This document shows, piece after piece, positions 63,477-64,000 of a stretch of DNA of 64,000 nucleotides. Each line of letters opens with the position of its first letter. The stretch's first letter is position 1. Both the position numbers and the translations under genes were made by a program. The stretch covers positions 372,001 to 436,000 of the forward strand of contig VZRS01001522.1 of NCBI GenBank assembly GCA_013398055.1, given 5' to 3'. The stretch comes from Ifrita kowaldi (lineage: Eukaryota > Chordata > Aves > Passeriformes > Cinclosomatidae). The notes under the pieces are model-generated. The model had not been told where the DNA came from. It made no database searches and was given only the letters and a program-made list of their open reading frames with translations.

Positions 63477-64000
63477 AATGACTATGGAGAATATTTTGAC
63501 TTTTATTTTTATTTAAAAGAATGGTTCTCTGCAACTGAAAAAGGTAAGAGTTTGGGTTCGCTAGGCTGCTTCTCCTACAGAAATAAACTGTGCTGTTCTT
63601 GAATATTTATTTCTGCAGTTTGTATATTTGAAAGAGTTTACTTCTCTGACCACAGCAGAATCAAACAGCTGAGATTGATTCTCTGCTCTAATCCCTTTTT
63701 ATCTGGTGCTCAGCACAAACTGCTCTTCACACCCTTTTAAGGTTTCAGTTCCTGGAAACTTCAAGAGCATGTCCTTGGCATATGACTGCTTATTTCTTAA
63801 CTTTGTGGTTTCTTTTGGGGATTGGTGCCTCCAGATTACATGCAGTGAATCCTTCCCTGCCCACATGTGCCGTGCATATAATTTGTGTTATGTTGTAATT
63901 CTCTTTTGCATCTTTAGTTATATCTTGTGTTTATAAAAATAAAGGTCTGGCTGCTATACCTGTTTGTTCCATACATACTTGTACGATGTCACTCCGTCAC

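Larger units (their letters stand above)
1..64000 (+). other. CORIN: CORIN gene, 5' part (extends beyond the window)
   Basis: Four exons at 13169-13313, 20346-20798, 41389-41599 and 60441-60622 splice in frame (phases 0/1, 1/1, 1/2 and 2/1). They give a protein that follows mammalian corin in order: cytoplasmic GTDEDNMGDGCSQK, a signal-anchor helix, a stalk opening with SNGSE, and a frizzled domain with all ten cysteines. Corin is a type II membrane serine protease that cleaves pro-atrial natriuretic peptide on cardiomyocytes, and so acts in salt and blood-pressure control. The window ends in the intron after the first frizzled domain, so the LDL-receptor repeats, second frizzled domain, SRCR domain and trypsin-like protease domain are not seen. 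The four introns account for about 60 kb. The identification rests on remembered human and mouse corin sequences. Confidence 0.95.
60623..64000 (+). other. CORIN: CORIN intron 5 (5' part only)
   Basis: Begins with a GTATGT donor and runs off the window. It holds two CR1 copies in opposite orientations (61065-61710 minus, 63161-63476 plus). No further exon with LDL-receptor-repeat cysteines (CxSGxCI or DGxxDCxDxSDE patterns) was found. The intervals 60.65-61.05, 61.75-63.15 and 63.5-64.0 kb show nothing I can name. Confidence 0.85.

Noticed and set aside
1..64000. tRNA, rRNA, CRISPR, bacterial operons or phage-type systems
   Set aside because: No cloverleaf with A/B boxes, no rRNA core sequence and no regularly spaced identical repeats were seen. 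Everything fits an intron-rich avian gene.

Overview
The window is vertebrate nuclear DNA, almost certainly from a bird. The evidence is large AT-rich introns with consensus splice sites, 5'-truncated CR1 LINE copies with avian-type 3' tails, and several solitary retroviral LTRs. Three of the LTRs look like an ERVL-type family I associate with songbirds, so a passerine is my best guess. All identifications come from reading the translations and recalling family sequences; no database search was run.

The window holds the 5' part of one gene on the + strand: CORIN, the type II transmembrane serine protease (atrial natriuretic peptide-converting enzyme) that activates pro-ANP in heart. Four coding exons are clear and join in frame: 13169-13313 (cytoplasmic tail end and transmembrane helix), 20346-20798 (extracellular stalk), 41389-41599 and 60441-60622 (together one complete frizzled-type cysteine-rich domain with all ten cysteines). 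They encode about 330 residues. The LDL-receptor repeats, second frizzled domain, scavenger-receptor domain and protease domain must lie to the right of the window. A CpG-rich patch at the left edge may carry the end of exon 1 (about 2-67), but this is uncertain.

The rest is intron. Intron 1 (68-13168) holds an old ERVL-like LTR at 685-1436 and a possible conserved noncoding stretch near 12.1-12.4 kb. Intron 2 (13314-20345) has a long GAAA microsatellite and a CR1 fragment. Intron 3 (20799-41388) is the most varied: a 568-bp LTR flanked by a 7-bp direct repeat, an isolated CpG-rich minisatellite containing the only N, a CR1 copy, an LTR with terminal inverted repeats at 32112-32598, and an ERVL-like LTR at 36.7-37.6 kb. 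Intron 4 (41600-60440) has an LTR near 42.5 kb, an ancient SINE-like relic, a long antisense CR1 relic, a broken LTR and a (TAA)12 tract just before the exon 5 acceptor. The visible part of intron 5 has two CR1 copies in opposite orientation.

The most interesting biological point is the stalk exon. It encodes about 151 residues, against about 68 between the same landmarks in human corin, and it has an extra membrane-proximal cysteine. I see no second protein-coding gene, no tRNA or rRNA gene, and no CRISPR array.
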